Below the pieces are notes generated by a model that did not search any database, was not told the origin of the DNA, and saw only the letters and a program-made list of their open reading frames with translations. A DNA stretch of 8,181 nucleotides from UBA4661 sp002405405. GTDB lineage: Bacteria; Bacteroidota; Ignavibacteria; Kapaibacteriales; UBA4661. Numbering within the stretch: the first letter of the stretch is position 1; the number at the start of each line of letters is the position of its first letter. The position numbers and the translations under genes are program-made. The stretch lies in NCBI GenBank assembly GCA_036847245.1, contig DAIUAL010000151.1, forward strand, positions 1 through 8,181, in the 5' to 3' direction. Below, one piece after another: positions 7,021 to 8,181 of this stretch.

Positions 7021-8088
7021 TTATCCAATGTCTAACATACGCTGAACGGCACGATGTGCTTTAATCCGAATATCTTCCGGTATTTCAATCACATGTTTCA
7101 TTTCTTGCAATGACCATAAAACATTTTCTAGCGAAATTTCTGCCATGTGCGGGCAACGCACACTGCACAAACGCAGCATTTCTGTAGCTGGGTTAGAGGA
7201 CGCAATATTCTCACCCATTGAGCATTCCGTAAGAAGCAGAATACGCTTGGCAGTAGTGTTTTGCACATACTTAATCATTGCCGCTGTACTCCCTGACATA
7301 TCGGAAGCAGCAACGACTTCAGGCTTACATTCTGGATGAGCAAGCACGACCACATCAGGATAATCATGACGAACACTATTGATGTCCTCAACCGAAAATT
7401 GATCGTGAACTTCACAGCGACCATTCCATCCGATAAAGCTATTCTGTACAGCTTCAGTACGTGCTTGTCCTGCAGTCAATGCCGTTGGGATAATAATATG
7501 CTTTCCGGTTTCTTTAGCAATATTCGAAGCAAGATATTCATCAGGCAAAAAGATAATAGTATCGCTTTTCAGTGATTCAACGACTTTTCGTGCATTACCT
7601 GATGTACAACAAATATCCGTTTCCGCTTTTACGTCAGCATAGGTATTGATATAGGTTACCACAGGTACGCCCGGGTAGCGTGCTTTCAAAGCACGAACAT
7701 CACTGGCAGTGATGGAAGAAGCTAGAGAGCAACCGGCACGCGATGGCAGTAAGACTGTTTTCTCAGGATTTAAAATCTTAGCTGTTTCAGCCATAAACTC
7801 TACGCCACAGAAGACAATAACATCAGCTGTAACGGTGGTTGCGTAACGACTTAATTCAAGAGAATCGCCTACAAAATCCGGTACAGAGTGATACAAGGTT
7901 GAAGCCATATAATTGTGTGCCAATATTACCGCATTTCGTTCGCGCTTAAGCTTATGAATTTGTTCAGCAACTATGGCTTTTTCATATAATACCATTTCAG
8001 GAATAGCATCACCAAGTTTGATTTTGAGATGAGCGAAAAGATCGTCTTTTGTTGGATTATCGGGCAGTGTATTTTGAACAATACTCAT
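7021..8088 (-). CDS. nadA: Quinolinate synthase A
   Basis: NadA condenses iminoaspartate (from NadB) with dihydroxyacetone phosphate to quinolinate, using a [4Fe-4S] cluster in the cytoplasm. The protein has 355 residues, the longer form of the family. Recognisable blocks: LKRERNAVILAHNYM (47-61), GDSLELSRYA (74-83), FCGVEFMAETAKIL (93-106), SRAGCSLA (116-123), GWNGRCEVHDQF (220-231), LAHPEC (249-254) and RCPHMAEISLENV (311-323). By alignment from memory with E. coli NadA, the three cluster ligands are C120, C225 and C312. C94, C160, C161, C254, C289 and C308 are extra cysteines. It is the first gene of nadAB. The ATG at 8086-8088 is preceded by an A/T-rich stretch with no Shine-Dalgarno match. 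nadC, the next enzyme in the pathway, is not in this window. Confidence 0.97.
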   Translation of the reverse strand: MSIVQNTLPDNPTKDDLFAHLKIKLGDAIPEMVLYEKAIVAEQIHKLKRERNAVILAHNYMASTLYHSVPDFVGDSLELSRYATTVTADVIVFCGVEFMAETAKILNPEKTVLLPSRAGCSLASSITASDVRALKARYPGVPVVTYINTYADVKAETDICCTSGNARKVVESLKSDTIIFLPDEYLASNIAKETGKHIIIPTALTAGQARTEAVQNSFIGWNGRCEVHDQFSVEDINSVRHDYPDVVVLAHPECKPEVVAASDMSGSTAAMIKYVQNTTAKRILLLTECSMGENIASSNPATEMLRLCSVRCPHMAEISLENVLWSLQEMKHVIEIPEDIRIKAHRAVQRMLDIG

Positions 8089-8134
8089 ACAAGTACAATA
8101 AAAAATGAAAAAGAAACATCATGGATAACTAAGC

Positions 8135-8162
8135 TGTATATTTCATACTTAAATCAAAGCAA
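8135..8162 (-). promoter_or_regulatory. Candidate sigma70-type promoter of nadAB
   Basis: On the minus strand TTGCTT (8157-8162) and TATACA (8135-8140) are separated by 16 bases, about 46 bases upstream of the nadA ATG. The hexamers match the consensus only partly and the region is AT-rich, so this is a tentative call. I saw no clear inverted repeat that would mark a repressor operator between it and the gene. Confidence 0.35.
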
Positions 8163-8181
8163 GGAGCAGAGTGTGTTATAG

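Overview
This window is a compact stretch of ordinary bacterial chromosome. Six protein genes, all read on the minus strand, share it with one tmRNA gene on the plus strand. I see no insertion sequence, phage gene, CRISPR array or defence cassette, and I did not find a new multi-gene system. The tmRNA tag (GDTYQYRMAA) lines up with the Chlorobium tag as I remember it (ADDYSYAMAA). Together with the moderately AT-rich sequence, the lack of an encoded CCA on the tmRNA and several genes without a clear Shine-Dalgarno site, this suggests the Chlorobi/Ignavibacteria side of the Bacteroidetes-Chlorobi group. That assignment is an inference from few markers.

Layout from the right edge, in the direction of minus-strand transcription. 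First comes nadA-nadB (8088 to 5410), separated by 6 bases: the two enzymes that make quinolinate from aspartate and dihydroxyacetone phosphate for NAD synthesis. They converge on ssrA (tmRNA, plus strand, 4906-5269), and a strong hairpin with a T-run (5330-5384) lies between the two 3' ends. A divergent gap (4709-4905) separates ssrA from an HDOD-domain regulator gene (4708-3839). Next is a ytxH/DUF948 pair (3750-2836), two small single-pass membrane proteins with long helical tails. Last is a zinc-free NADPH:quinone reductase-like gene (2739-1723) coupled to the gene for the bifunctional NAD(P)HX repair enzyme NnrD (from 1710 to beyond the left edge).

Several genes deal with nicotinamide cofactors: de novo synthesis (nadA, nadB), repair of damaged NAD(P)H (nnrD) and use of NADPH (the quinone reductase). 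ssrA handles ribosome rescue.

The most notable observation is a single in-frame TGA (1366-1368) inside the epimerase domain of nnrD, in a reading frame that is otherwise open from 1710 to the window edge. All other genes here are intact, use TGG for tryptophan and end in TAA or TAG, so a general reassignment of UGA is not supported. A nonsense mutation, sequencing error or local readthrough are the live explanations. Second is the tmRNA, for which the acceptor stem, P2 helix, three pseudoknots and tag frame can all be drawn by hand.
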